The translations under genes and the position numbers were made by a program. From NCBI GenBank assembly GCA_951799405.1, contig OX637352.1, positions 13,650,820 through 13,714,819 on the forward strand: a stretch of 64,000 bases of DNA. Direction: 5' to 3'. Source of the DNA: Agapetus fuscipes (lineage: Eukaryota; Arthropoda; Insecta; Trichoptera; Glossosomatidae). Position 1 is the stretch's first letter; each line of letters opens with the position of its first letter. Below are positions 50,946 to 60,317 of the stretch, in pieces. The notes beneath the pieces were generated by a model, which searched no databases, was not told where the DNA came from, and was given only the letters and a program-made list of their open reading frames with translations.

Positions 50946-53762
50946 TCACACATTGTCATTGAGACACTTGTTCATCCCAAGCTTACTCATTAGTGATTTC
51001 ATCTTGTCGGCTGACAGTGGCTTTGTGAGCAAATCAGCCTCGAGCTCTTCAGTCTTCTTGTATATTAACTCGACTGCGTTGTGTTTCACTGCATCTCTTA
51101 TAAAATGTTCTCTGATATTTATATGCTTTGATTTTCTGGACACAATTGGATTCTTTATTAGCTGTTGTGCGGCTTGACTGTCATTATAGATTTTCAGTAT
51201 TCCATGATCAATTCCCATGTCCTTGTATAACTGTGATAGGTGCATGGCTTCCTTAGCAGCTTCTGTGAGAGCCATGTACTCTGCTTCGGCCGTCGATAGG
51301 GCAACGGTCCTCTGCTTCCGGGACTCCCAACAGATAGAAGCTCCAGCATATACAAAACAGTATCCGGTGAATGAACGCCGGTCCACTTCACATGCGCCCC
51401 AGTCAGCATCTGCAAATCCTTCTAGGGGCTTTCCAGTTTTCTGAAAAGTTAGTTCTAGGTCTTGAGTTCCCTTGAGATATCTTAATACTCTCTTGGCGCA
51501 TTTCCAGTGTTCTTGACTATAATTGTTATTGAACTGGCTCAAATAGCAAACAGCATGCATGATGTCGGGTCGTGTTGCTATGGCTAAGTACATGAGTGAT
51601 CCAATTAAATTTTGGTATGGTAGTTTCTCATCATTCTCATTCCTTTGCACCTTCAATAGCTTTTGGCCGCGCACCATAGGTGTCGATGCGGGCTTGCATT
51701 CACTCATGCCATGTGACCTTAGTATATTGCTTATATACTCGCTTTGCGTTGCGACAATTTTATTTTTCAATACTTGGAAATTAATGCCGAGACAGTAGCT
51801 CAGTTCATTAAGATCTTTCATCTCAAAATTCCTTTGAAGTAGTTCTTTTACTTCTTTGGCTCTGTTTTCATCTTTGTAGGCCATGATGAGGTCGTCCACG
51901 TACACGGCTATGATGATGGCATCACCTGCCTTCTCTTGTACATATATGCAAGGGTCGGCTTCCGATGGTATGAAGTCGATATTTCTCAATGCTTGGTCGA
52001 GCTTCTTGTACCATTCTCGTCCGGCTTGTTTGAGGCCATACAGTGCTTTGTTTAGCTTGCACACACTGCTCTCCCCATGCTTCTTTAGGTTAGCAAGCAT
52101 GTTTCTCGCAGCGTGAAATAGAGTTTTGTCTTCATTACTGCTCTCATCGATCATGATTTCAGATAACGCATCTTCGAGATCATTCGGTACTTCCATTAGA
52201 ATCCTCTCTTCCAATGTTCCATTGAGGTATGCGGTTATCACATCAAGTTGATTTAATTTCAAGCTCTTTTCAACTGCTAAGGCCAGTAATGCTCTTATTG
52301 ACTTCAGTTTTGCCACTGGAGCATATGTTTCACTGTAGTCGATTCCGGGCATCTGGGAGAAACCACGGGCGACTAATCTAGCCTTCTTCCTCGTTGTTTC
52401 CCCGTTGGCGTTGATCTTATCTTTAAGGACCATTCTGCAAGATATAGTCCTGTCGCTGACTGATCTTGGGATTATCTTCCACGTGTCATTCTTCAAATGC
52501 GCTTTCATCTCTTCTTTTATTGCCTTTTTCCATTCGCCGTCTTGAAGGTTCTCGTTTCCGCTGCACACGTATGACACGTCGTAATCTTGAGCCCAAATTG
52601 GTGCACGTTTAGTTCTTTGTGGTCTCTGCTCAATATCATCGGCTAGTTCAGTTTCAGTGCTTTCTTCCTGTGCTGAAATCTCTTGTGGCTCTTCCTCTTC
52701 AGTGTGATCTTGAACTTGAGGTTCTTCCTCCTCAGTGTGATCTTGAACTTGAGGTTCTTCCTCCTCAGTGTGATCTTGAACTTGAGGTTCTTCCTCCTCA
52801 GTGTGATCTTGAACTTGAGGTTCTTCCTCCTCAGTGTGATCTTGAACTTGAGGTTCTTCCTCCTCAGTATAATCCTGAAGTTCTCCCTCAATTTCAAAAC
52901 TTTCTTCTTGTTCCAGGGGAACAGCAATTGTTTCTGGTATTCTTTTAACGTTTCTCGAGGAGCTTGTTAAGTGCTCGAGAAATTTGACATCTCTGCTAAT
53001 GATGACTCGGTTTTCCTTCTCCACCCATATCCTGTAACCTTTTGTGATGTCAGAGTATCCGATAAAGATTCCCTCCTTGGATCTGGGTGCCAGCTTTCCC
53101 TTTCCTGGTTGGCTGTCTCGTACATACACTTTGCAGCCGAAGTTCCTGAAGTGTTGAACGCTTGGTTTTGTTTCTCTCCAGGCTTCGTACGGTGACTTTC
53201 CGTGAAGGGCCTTGGATGGGCATCTGTTCCTGATGTAGTTTGCGGTGTTCACGGCTTCCCCCCAGAACTTCTCGGGCAAGTTTGCCTGGGTAAGTAAGCA
53301 CCGTGCTGTATCCATCAGTGTGCGGTTTTTCCTTTCCGCTACACCATTCTGAGCTGGGGTGTACGGTGTGCTCAGGCGCCTTGTAATCCCCTTTTTCTTC
53401 AGGAAGTTTTCAAACTCTTTTCCTGTGTATTCTGTGCCGTTGTCGGACTGCAAGAATTTGATACGCCTGTCCTTTTGGTTTTCCATCTTCGAGGCTACTT
53501 CCTTGAATGCGTCCAGTGCTTCTCCTTTTGTTTTCAAAAACCTAATTTCCGTCCATCTTGAGTGATCGTCAGTGAATGTGATATAGTACTTGGCTCCTCC
53601 GATTGACTCTTGTCTCAGTGGGCCAAACACATCGGAGTGTACAATCTCCAAACTCAATGTTTTCTTTTCCGAGGCCTTTGGCATTGGTAGTCTTGTCATT
53701 TTTCCCACCATACAGGTTTCACAGTTTAGATTACCCATTTGTGAGAATTCTAGTCCTATCAA
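50946..53762 (-). CDS. copia Pol: integrase, reverse transcriptase, RNase H
   Basis: Reading from 53762: the zinc-binding end (NLNCETCMVGK), integrase catalytic core with HSDVFGP, FTDDHSRW, LQSDNGTEY and NGVAERKNRT; a hinge with six copies of an acidic 11-residue repeat (33-bp DNA repeat, about 52685-52880); RT with KARLVARGFSQ, ETYAPVAK, LDVITAYLNG and the catalytic YVDDLIMAY; RNase H with GFADADWG, STAEAEYMAL and NDSQAA. This order (IN before RT) defines Ty1/copia. All catalytic residues are present. The frame opens at a TTG, because the true start is in the gag frame; the one-base shift near 53760 probably inactivates this copy. RT-RNase H drive replication and integrase the insertion. Confidence 0.9.
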   Translation of the reverse strand: MIGLEFSQMGNLNCETCMVGKMTRLPMPKASEKKTLSLEIVHSDVFGPLRQESIGGAKYYITFTDDHSRWTEIRFLKTKGEALDAFKEVASKMENQKDRRIKFLQSDNGTEYTGKEFENFLKKKGITRRLSTPYTPAQNGVAERKNRTLMDTARCLLTQANLPEKFWGEAVNTANYIRNRCPSKALHGKSPYEAWRETKPSVQHFRNFGCKVYVRDSQPGKGKLAPRSKEGIFIGYSDITKGYRIWVEKENRVIISRDVKFLEHLTSSSRNVKRIPETIAVPLEQEESFEIEGELQDYTEEEEPQVQDHTEEEEPQVQDHTEEEEPQVQDHTEEEEPQVQDHTEEEEPQVQDHTEEEEPQEISAQEESTETELADDIEQRPQRTKRAPIWAQDYDVSYVCSGNENLQDGEWKKAIKEEMKAHLKNDTWKIIPRSVSDRTISCRMVLKDKINANGETTRKKARLVARGFSQMPGIDYSETYAPVAKLKSIRALLALAVEKSLKLNQLDVITAYLNGTLEERILMEVPNDLEDALSEIMIDESSNEDKTLFHAARNMLANLKKHGESSVCKLNKALYGLKQAGREWYKKLDQALRNIDFIPSEADPCIYVQEKAGDAIIIAVYVDDLIMAYKDENRAKEVKELLQRNFEMKDLNELSYCLGINFQVLKNKIVATQSEYISNILRSHGMSECKPASTPMVRGQKLLKVQRNENDEKLPYQNLIGSLMYLAIATRPDIMHAVCYLSQFNNNYSQEHWKCAKRVLRYLKGTQDLELTFQKTGKPLEGFADADWGACEVDRRSFTGYCFVYAGASICWESRKQRTVALSTAEAEYMALTEAAKEAMHLSQLYKDMGIDHGILKIYNDSQAAQQLIKNPIVSRKSKHINIREHFIRDAVKHNAVELIYKKTEELEADLLTKPLSADKMKSLMSKLGMNKCLNDNV
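52685..52880 (-). repeat. 33-bp tandem repeat in the copia pol hinge
   Basis: Six copies of a 33-bp unit encoding EEEEPQVQDHT, keeping frame. Near-perfect identity between copies indicates recent expansion. Confidence 0.85.
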
Positions 53763-55008
53763 CGATTTTCTTTCCTTGGCTTAGATCTTGTTCGTTCAAG
53801 TGACCAAGACGTTTGTGCCAGAGTTCCATATGGCTGGACTTAGCTATCACTGCGGCATGTTCCCTTGTGTTGAAAGTCTTGACGTAGTAGAGGCCTTCAG
53901 ATTTTTTCGCAACTAATATTATTTGACCATGCTTCTCTACAACTGCTTTGTTTTTTACAAACGTGACCTCTCCTCCTAAACTGGTTATCTTTGGTATAGA
54001 GATCAGGTTTGTGCGTAGGGTGGGTACATACAAGACATTTAAAAGTTTAACTGATGATATTTTACCGTCGATTTTTACATCGATCTCGACGGTGCCTCTT
54101 GCTAAGGCTTTGGTTGTTCCACCATCAGCAAGACTTAGGGTTCCGCTGGTTTCATCCTTACTTGTGAACAGTGTGATCTCCTTGCACATATGTGAAGTGG
54201 CGCCACTGTCCAGGCACCAGTCCCCCAACTCCGTCATCAAGTTAGTCTCCTCTATGATGATAGCAGCTTGTTTTTTCTTGCGGCATTCGGCCGCTTTGTG
54301 GCCCGTTTTGTGGCAAAAGTGGCATTTGAACGCAAAAGGCTCTGCACTTTTTTCCTGGAGCTGTGGTCTTCTACTGGGATAGTGTGTTTTCTTCTTGGCG
54401 TAGAATGCGCCTTCTGTTCTTTCTTGTCTCTTTCCCCGTGCTTCATTTTCCTCCAAAATTTTGATTCTGAGCGCGTCCGGGGTTGGGAGTTCGTCACGTG
54501 ATTCGATTGCACACCTGAAGTTCTCAAATCTCTCTGGGAGGCTATACAATAGCATTATCGCCAGGAGATCACCGTTTATTTCTATGCCCATTTCAGATAG
54601 TTTGTCAACGTTTTCAAAAAACTTATCCACGTGGTCGCGCACATTTTCGCCGTCTTTCATTTTCGCCAAAGTCAGCTTTTTCAGGAGCGTGGCCTTCCTT
54701 GCTGGTCCGCTCGAATGATAAACTGACTCCAGTTTCAACCAGGTCTCTCGGGCGGTGGAGCATCCTTTGATGTGTTTCAGCTCCGCAGGGCTGATCAGCA
54801 GGATAATGTCTGATCTAGCTCTTGCATCCGCCAAAATCCACTTTTTTGATGCCTCTGCTTCAACCGGTTTTTGGGAGAGACCGGTGACGTGATCCCACGC
54901 CTCATTTCTGATGAGGAGCGCCTCCATATGAATCCGCCACGTGTCATAATTGTGACATGCAAGCGGTTCGATCGCAGCAATGTTTGTGCGAATGGTTCTT
55001 GGCTCCAT
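53731..55008 (-). CDS. copia Gag-protease (425 aa)
   Basis: ATG at 55008, about 70 nt after the primer site. Residues about 20-210 form the gag region (YDTWRIHMEALL, ARETWLKLE, LYSLPERFENFRCAIE), followed by one CCHC knuckle (CHFCHKTGHKAAEC), then the aspartic protease with DWCLDSGATSHM and LNVLYVPTLRTNLIS, and a pre-integrase HxxxH zinc motif (HKRLGHLNEQD). The frame then runs into a stop at 53731, while the correct continuation is in the neighbouring frame. The overlap with the pol frame is 32 nt. Confidence 0.9.
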   Translation of the reverse strand: MEPRTIRTNIAAIEPLACHNYDTWRIHMEALLIRNEAWDHVTGLSQKPVEAEASKKWILADARARSDIILLISPAELKHIKGCSTARETWLKLESVYHSSGPARKATLLKKLTLAKMKDGENVRDHVDKFFENVDKLSEMGIEINGDLLAIMLLYSLPERFENFRCAIESRDELPTPDALRIKILEENEARGKRQERTEGAFYAKKKTHYPSRRPQLQEKSAEPFAFKCHFCHKTGHKAAECRKKKQAAIIIEETNLMTELGDWCLDSGATSHMCKEITLFTSKDETSGTLSLADGGTTKALARGTVEIDVKIDGKISSVKLLNVLYVPTLRTNLISIPKITSLGGEVTFVKNKAVVEKHGQIILVAKKSEGLYYVKTFNTREHAAVIAKSSHMELWHKRLGHLNEQDLSQGKKIVDRTRILTNG

Positions 55009-55079
55009 TTTTCGTTTTTTTCAGGCAAATAACGGCGGTGACTGCTTTCAATGTTTTCTCAGCTATTTCTTGGGTTATT

Positions 55080-55093
55080 CTGGGCCCATAACC
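55080..55093 (-). other. copia primer-binding site (internal tRNA-iMet type)
   Basis: The minus strand GGTTATGGGCCCAG directly follows the 5' LTR. It is complementary to the anticodon stem-loop of the eukaryotic initiator tRNA-Met (CTGGGCCCATAACC) and not to its 3' end, as known for Drosophila copia and Ty5, which use a half-tRNA. Confidence 0.8.
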
Positions 55094-55247
55094 TGATGGG
55101 ATGGCTTGCAGTTTAGCGGATGTTAAAGAAAACACATGTCACTTGTAGAGTGGTTTGACAGACAGTAATATATTTGTGCTACCAACCATACAATGTTATA
55201 TAATAGGTAGTTGCCAACATGGCTGTGACAGGAGTGTCATTCTAACA
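55094..55247 (-). repeat. copia 5' LTR
   Basis: 154 bp; begins (minus) TGTTAGAATGACACTCC and ends CATCCCATCA. TSD GAGCA adjoins at 55248-55252. Confidence 0.9.
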
Positions 55248-55252
55248 GAGCA

Positions 55253-56308
55253 TGATGTCGTTAGACCTGGTTCAAACGACTCACACTTGTCAGGTAAGTA
55301 GAAGGAGTATTTGCATGAAGGAGCTCTGAGTGTTGCATGGGGCAGATCCTAAGCGACTTTCCAGCCTAACCTTGTGGCTTAGTGCGGTAGCAGGATCAGC
55401 TGGAGGAATGTGGATGGCGTTGATTCACCTTAAGATTAATGTTTTGTTCTCAAGGGTGGTCCTAAGAAGGGCCTTTTTTTGTTCGATGATAATAAACATG
55501 AACCTAAGAAAGACCTTCTTTGTTGGATGATTTGTCAGCTACTAACAAAATGTGGAGGGTTTCATATGAAATTTTGTAACATTAAAAAAAAAACACATGG
55601 TCGGTCCTAAGAAGGAGTCCTTCTTAAGACCTTCGAGTTAGGACCTTAGAGTCCTTCCTAGTAACATTTAAAGTAAAATACACATGGTTCTAAGAAGGGC
55701 CTTCAGTGTTGGATAAATTGTTAGAAGGGCTGGACTTGAAATTTGTTACTTTGAGGAAAAACATGTGTGGTTCTAACAGGGCATTTAGCGCAGCAAAACT
55801 GAGACATGAGGAAAAGAGACAAAAAAGAACGGTAAAGTTGAAAAACAATCATAAGAAAATTATTACATATCTTTATTTAGGTATTTTACTTAAAATGGTT
55901 TACAAATATATTTTAACATCACAAATTAAATGTGTCTCGGCTGAATATATTTTGCATGCAGTTTCATAATGCCCGAAGAGGTCTGATTTGGCGAGTGTAA
56001 CCTATTTATTTTCTAAAGAGTGAAACGACACATAAAACTTTACATTGAAAGTGAAGACTACAGGGGAAGAACAAGGAATGTCAGTTGAAGAGAATTATGA
56101 GTAGGTATATGGGGGTATATCTAAATTTGAAATTAGAAATCATGGTTATTGCCTATCACAAAGAACCGGAAATATCGCCATAAACTGTGATAGCGACTAT
56201 TGTTGCATTACAAATTTTGCAGAGCTTTAGATACACACAGATGCCACTAGATTTTACTTTTTTCTTACAAACTTATTCTTGCTGACATTCCTTCTTTTTC
56301 CCCTGTAG
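55253..56308. repeat. Intergenic with diverged ~100-bp tandem units
   Basis: Between about 55454 and 55790 the phrase gg(t/c)ctaagaagggcctt(c/t) followed by gttggat.atttgt recurs three to four times, with one inverted piece (gtcctaagaaggagtccttc). The rest has no recognised feature. Confidence 0.45.
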
Positions 56309-56316
56309 ACTTAAAG

Positions 56317-57421
56317 CAGGCCTGGCCAACCCAAATTGCACCCCGGGCCGCATTGATGGCCTAAAATTTCCCCAAGGGCCACACATACGAGTACAAACAT
56401 TTTACAAAAAAAAAAACATATAAAAAAACGAAACGACAACCAGATGTGAAAAGAAAACACGCATTGAACCAACAACAAAAAATGTTAGATTTTGCAGGGT
56501 TTGTGTTTTCACACAGTGAAAATTCATTTTATTTCATTTTTTTTTTTTCACTCTTGATAATGACCTGAATATTGAAGGTCGAAAGTACTTGAGGTAGAAA
56601 ATATTATTGTGAAAATAAAGCTACGTTTTTGAAAAAAATAAATTTTTTAAACAAAAAATGTATTTATGTAGTAAACAACATAAAATTTGTTTTAACAATA
56701 GAAAAATATTTTAGCAATGAAAATTATTAATAAACCCTTAACTTGACAGAGGAAAAAAATCTTAATTTTTCATTTCAAAACAATATTACAAATAAAACCA
56801 ATTATCAGGGACTTCTCCTTTCAGTGCGAGATTTGAGATTCTTTTCGCTTATTTAATTTTTCTAAATCTATTTCAATATTTGAAGTAGCACACCTTAACT
56901 GGTTTTTCAGATTTACGTCCGTTATTGACTCCCTATTTTTATTTTTATTATATTTCATTTTTGAAAAAAAAGCTTCACAAATGTATGTAGATCCAAAGGC
57001 CTTAATAATTTTTTGAGTAAAACATCTTATATTTGGAATTTTTCTGTTGTTTTGTACTTGCTATAAAATTATATTTTAGGAATCGTGGGATATATATTTT
57101 TTAGTTCACTGTTGCATTGTAGATGGATTCATTCCATTTGTAAGGTTTCTGGAACAGTTGTCAAAATTGCATCCCCATATTACGCAGTGATGCCGCTGCA
57201 ACTAAATCGCTGAAAAATATCTCTAGTCCAGTCAAATAGTGTTTTTACTAGGAAAGTTCTGGGGTTGTTTTGTTTTAAAAATTGTACAAATTTAACGACA
57301 ATAAAGTTTGTAAATAAAAATATATACAAATACATAATAAATCATCACACATGACCGCGGGCCGCACGTAAAGGCGCCGCGGGCCGCATGCGGCCCGCGG
57401 GCCGCGGGTTGGCCAGGCCTG
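56317..57421 (-). mobile_element. hAT element, internally deleted, 8-bp target duplication
   Basis: Ends caggcctggccaaccc and (inward from the right) caggcctggccaaccc, flanked exactly by acttaaag (56309-56316 and 57422-57429). GC-rich subterminal gggccgc blocks are present at both ends. 1.1 kb against 2.5-3 kb for autonomous hAT. Confidence 0.9.
56821..57008 (-). pseudogene. hAT transposase C-terminal dimerisation domain
   Basis: The minus frame reads IKAFGSTYICEAFFSKMKYN, then RESITDVNLKNQLRCATS and a natural stop at 56821. This is the FGSTYLCE..FS.M....S..R..LTD..L...LR sentence of the hAT C-terminal dimerisation domain. Upstream frames are broken, so only this end is readable. Confidence 0.8.
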
Positions 57422-57479
57422 ACTTAAAGTGATGTTACAATTTACACCAAGTGTATTAACTTTAAGTTAAAGTTAAGTA

Positions 57480-57945
57480 TTATATCCAGAGTCATAATAA
57501 AAAGAGAGCTTGTATGAAAAAGGTGTTGACTCTGGATGAAATGAGAGAGGTACGCAAGGATCGAAAAAAAGCGGTTAATCTGCAATGCTGGCGGTTAAGG
57601 CTAAGGCTTTACAAATTTTAATTTTCACTTTTTTTATAGAATATGTTTAGTAGGTTTTAATTTTTAATGTTTAATTTAGTGCGTTTGTTTTATACACTTA
57701 AATGTTTGTATCCCTTGACTTAAAGGTTGGTATGAGGCTGACCACCCGTACTGTAAAAAATGGTTCACTTTACCAATGTCACACCTGTTTCAGGGAAGAT
57801 TGCAGGGCTTATATTAATTTGTAATTGGGTTTTTATATTGTAGGTCCACATGCGGAATGTGTTAGCGCGAACTTATACGTGTCTGCTTGTGGGAATGCAT
57901 TAAATATTAATCTCAAATGATGTATATCTTTGCAACTTGATTTGC
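57480..57945 (+). mobile_element. 5'-truncated LINE copy (ORF end plus T-repeat)
   Basis: atccagagtcataataaaaa begins the last ~40 codons of the LINE ORF, followed by the 3' UTR and a T-repeat (57716-57945). A frameshift is visible near ctggcgg. It ends 15 bp before the stop codon of the adjacent secreted-protein gene, whose 3' UTR it must therefore supply. Confidence 0.8.
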
Positions 57946-57959
57946 ACATCAGTGTGTCT

Positions 57960-58142
57960 TCACATTGTTCTGAAGGTGTTGCCGCGTTGTCCGCTCTTGC
58001 TGAAGCCCGTGTAGAGAGTCCGGCTGATGTATGGCTTGTAGTTGATGATGGTGGGCTGGTGATGTCTCGCTAATGGGAGACTGACAGTTCCTCTTCTGTA
58101 AGAGTTTCCGTTGAAAACACCCAGCCTGAGAAACGCAGAACT
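57960..58142 (-). CDS. Small secreted protein, exon 2 (60 codons)
   Basis: The acceptor (minus ...taacatttcag) ends at 58143; the exon runs in phase 0 from SSAFLRLGVFNGNS to TFRTM and a TGA at 57960-57962. The sequence is basic, cysteine-free and GC-rich relative to its surroundings. With exon 1 at 59987-60055 it makes an 83-residue precursor; after signal removal a peptide of about 60 residues rich in R, S, T, N and aromatic residues. The start of the exon and the PTIINYKPYISRTL segment parallel the exon at 8787-9572. It may be a hormone-, defence- or silk/seminal-type secreted peptide, but no known family was recognised. Confidence 0.6.
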   Translation of the reverse strand, partial: SSAFLRLGVFNGNSYRRGTVSLPLARHHQPTIINYKPYISRTLYTGFSKSGQRGNTFRTM

Positions 58143-58143
58143 C

Positions 58144-58380
58144 TGAAATGTTAAATAAAAAACTGTTTATTTATTTATTTACACATAGCGACGGCTTAAT
58201 AGTTATTTATGCCACTGCTTAGTATATGAGGATGATTTATTTTTTCTACATGACAAAATAGCGCTGTTTATGTGTATGTCACACCTCAAGGGCCCTCCCA
58301 ATCATGAATGAGATATTTTATAAAGGTGCCTTTTCAGTAATGATAGTCTTGCAAAGGTATGTTAACATTTAAGGCTCATA
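58144..58380 (-). repeat. Intron part with SINE-B debris and T-repeat start
   Basis: 58225-58310 holds a decayed SINE-B 3' end (gatgatttatt, gtcacacctcaagggccctc). 58350-58380 is the first part of a T-repeat that is continued at 59094. Confidence 0.5.
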
Positions 58381-58384
58381 TTAA

Positions 58385-59089
58385 CCCTTTTTGTACCACA
58401 TGCATTCTGCTTCAATTTGGACCAAACTACCGGACTAATTTCAACGCAAAATTTGCCATTTTTTTCTTACAACTTTAACACCTTGTAACTATGTTTTGTC
58501 TTAATATTTCAAAGAATAAAAAAAATCAGGTTATAGCTAAGGAGTTTTTATTGAAATTTGTTTTTTAATTTTTTTATATATTTTTCAGCAAAGAGTTAGT
58601 AAAAAATTCTAAACCTAATTATTTTTTCAAAAATTCAGATAAAAAATCAAAAAACATTCTTTCATGTGAAAAAATCCTTATTATTTACAATTTCTTCCTA
58701 AATATATTTTTCCTAACTTATTATTCACAAATTTAATCACTACGGTAGATCTCAAAACTTATCAGAATGTGTTTTTACCATTTTACGGAAAAAGTACGTC
58801 AGCCGGCCATTTTTGGCACGTATAAATGTCAGTATGACCGCTAGAACCAGTGTCACTTAAAACTAAAAATAAATATATTCAATGGACTACAACCTAAGAA
58901 AAAAATATATGCGGTTAATTGCCTATTAAAGACGTTTCAAAAGAAATTCACTTATAATCTAGAAGATATCTATAGATGCATTAAAATAATGTTTTAGTGA
59001 AAAAGGCGCGAACCCGACTCTCGCGCGGGGTCGGTATTTTGGACATGTGTTTTTAACCCGCGCGAGAGACGGGGTCGGTACGGAAAGGG
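58385..59089. mobile_element. piggyBac-like element inside a T-repeat
   Basis: TTAA on both sides (58381-58384 and 59090-59093); ends ccctttttgtacc and (inward) ccctttccgtacc. The T-repeat sentence gctcatattaaatgcgtgcc is split exactly at its TTAA. The right end holds a GC-rich palindrome (cccgactctcgcgcggg and cccgcgcgagag). 705 bp, non-coding. Confidence 0.8.
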
Positions 59090-59093
59090 TTAA

Positions 59094-59289
59094 ATGCGTG
59101 CCCACAGACAGGCACAGGCAGGTTCGCGCCTACACATTCTGCATGTGTGCATACAAATAAACAAAACCTCACATGAACATAAACCTTGCAACTCCTGCCG
59201 ACTTTCCCTGAAAACGCGGTGACATTGGCAAAAGCGAACCAATTTTTACAGCACAGGGGGTCAGCCTCATACCAACCTATCAGTCAATG
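59094..59289 (-). repeat. T-repeat, continuation after the piggyBac-like element
   Basis: atgcgtgcccacagacaggc through aacctatcagtcaatg. Confidence 0.8.
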
Positions 59290-59324
59290 AGGATAGTCTT
59301 TAATAATAATTGTAATATTTAAAA

Positions 59325-59940
59325 GGATGATTTATTTGGTGAGCGCTGTTTTTGTGTGAATCACACCTCAAAAGCCCTCTGTGAGTTTGGTCGTCGCTGT
59401 AGAAAGCGTCAATTCTCAAGCAAGACCCAGTTGCTGTAAGGCTGGATGGACTTTTAGTGACCGGTCTTTGGTAAAGGAATATGTTTTTTTCACCCAGCGA
59501 AGAGCATATTTTTTTTTTTTTTTTTTATTATGGCAAAATAATGCTAATTTAAACAATTACATATTAAGTCAAAACAAAAACAGTTATGTTATGTCAGAGG
59601 CGCTGTGCAAGTAGGAACCTGACAGCTTTCTCCTTAAATTTAATTACGTCACTAGTTTGCTTGATTTCCGCTGGTACTTAATTATATTCATCAAATCCTC
59701 TGTGCACAACTCCTCTCTCATATTTCACCGTTCTTACTCTTAACTTTCTTAAATCATTTTTCCCTCTAGTATCATAACTATGTACATCCTTATTTCTAAT
59801 TATGAATTCATCCAAATAAACAGGCAATTTGAAAATATAAACGGTATTTTCTTTTTGTGCTCAGCCGGGACTCGAACCCACAACCCTCCATTTACGAGTC
59901 AGAAGCGTTAACCACTAGACTATGGACCGTTCAGTATTTT
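59325..59940 (-). repeat. SINE-B copy split by a LINE 3' fragment
   Basis: The SINE-B 3' part (59325-59510) and head (about 59825-59940, with ggactcgaacccacaac) belong together. Between them lies a T-rich run, then (minus) a frame NLKEKAVRFLLAQRL, which looks like the end of a jockey/CR1-like LINE with poly(A). The LINE inserted into the SINE. Confidence 0.6.
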
Positions 59941-59986
59941 ATAAGTACTAGGTTTTCAATCAATTAATGCAAAAAAAAGCACTTAC

Positions 59987-60055
59987 ATTTGTTATGAAGG
60001 AGATAAACAGAATCATGAGGTAAAACAGATGTTCTTTTGACAATACTTTGGCCAT
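59987..60055 (-). CDS. Small secreted protein, exon 1 (signal peptide)
   Basis: The ATG at 60055 opens MAKVLSKEHLFYLMILFISF, 23 codons, ending at a strong donor aat/GTAAGT (59986-59985) in phase 0, matching exon 2 at 58142. A basic start followed by a hydrophobic core is typical of a signal peptide. The 1.84-kb intron is filled with the T-repeat, piggyBac-like, SINE-B and LINE insertions. Confidence 0.6.
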
Positions 60056-60317
60056 TTTAATCTAGTTTTTCTTCAAGGCGTTTGTATTAAAAATTCAAAT
60101 TCTGTTTTTCAATATTTATACACAAATATTTGTGTCAACTGTGTTGATTTTTACATTAATGTTTAGGGAAGTACAAAATAACAATTTGAAAAAAGTTGAC
60201 TAATGCAAAAAAATAATACTATGACCATTGTTATACCTAGGAAGTACTTGATGAAGAATGAAACAGGAAATATAAAAATATAGCCGTGTCACATATTCTA
60301 TGAGTAAATAAGAAATC

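Larger units (their letters stand above)
47723..55247 (-). mobile_element. copia-type LTR retrotransposon, complete ends, with foreign insert
   Basis: Two 154-bp LTRs (47723-47876 and 55094-55247) appear identical by eye, begin TG and end CA, and are flanked by GAGCA (47718-47722 and 55248-55252). On the minus strand the order is 5' LTR, primer site, gag-protease ORF, integrase-RT-RNase H ORF, polypurine tract, 3' LTR. A one-base frameshift near 53760 separates the ORFs. About 2.7 kb of decayed LINE and other repeats lie between pol and the polypurine tract, making the element 7.5 kb instead of the usual ~5 kb. Confidence 0.9.

Noticed and set aside
52619..52970. Long plus-strand frames opposite the copia hinge repeats
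   Set aside because: They mirror the 33-bp repeat of the pol ORF on the other strand; period divisible by three keeps all frames open.
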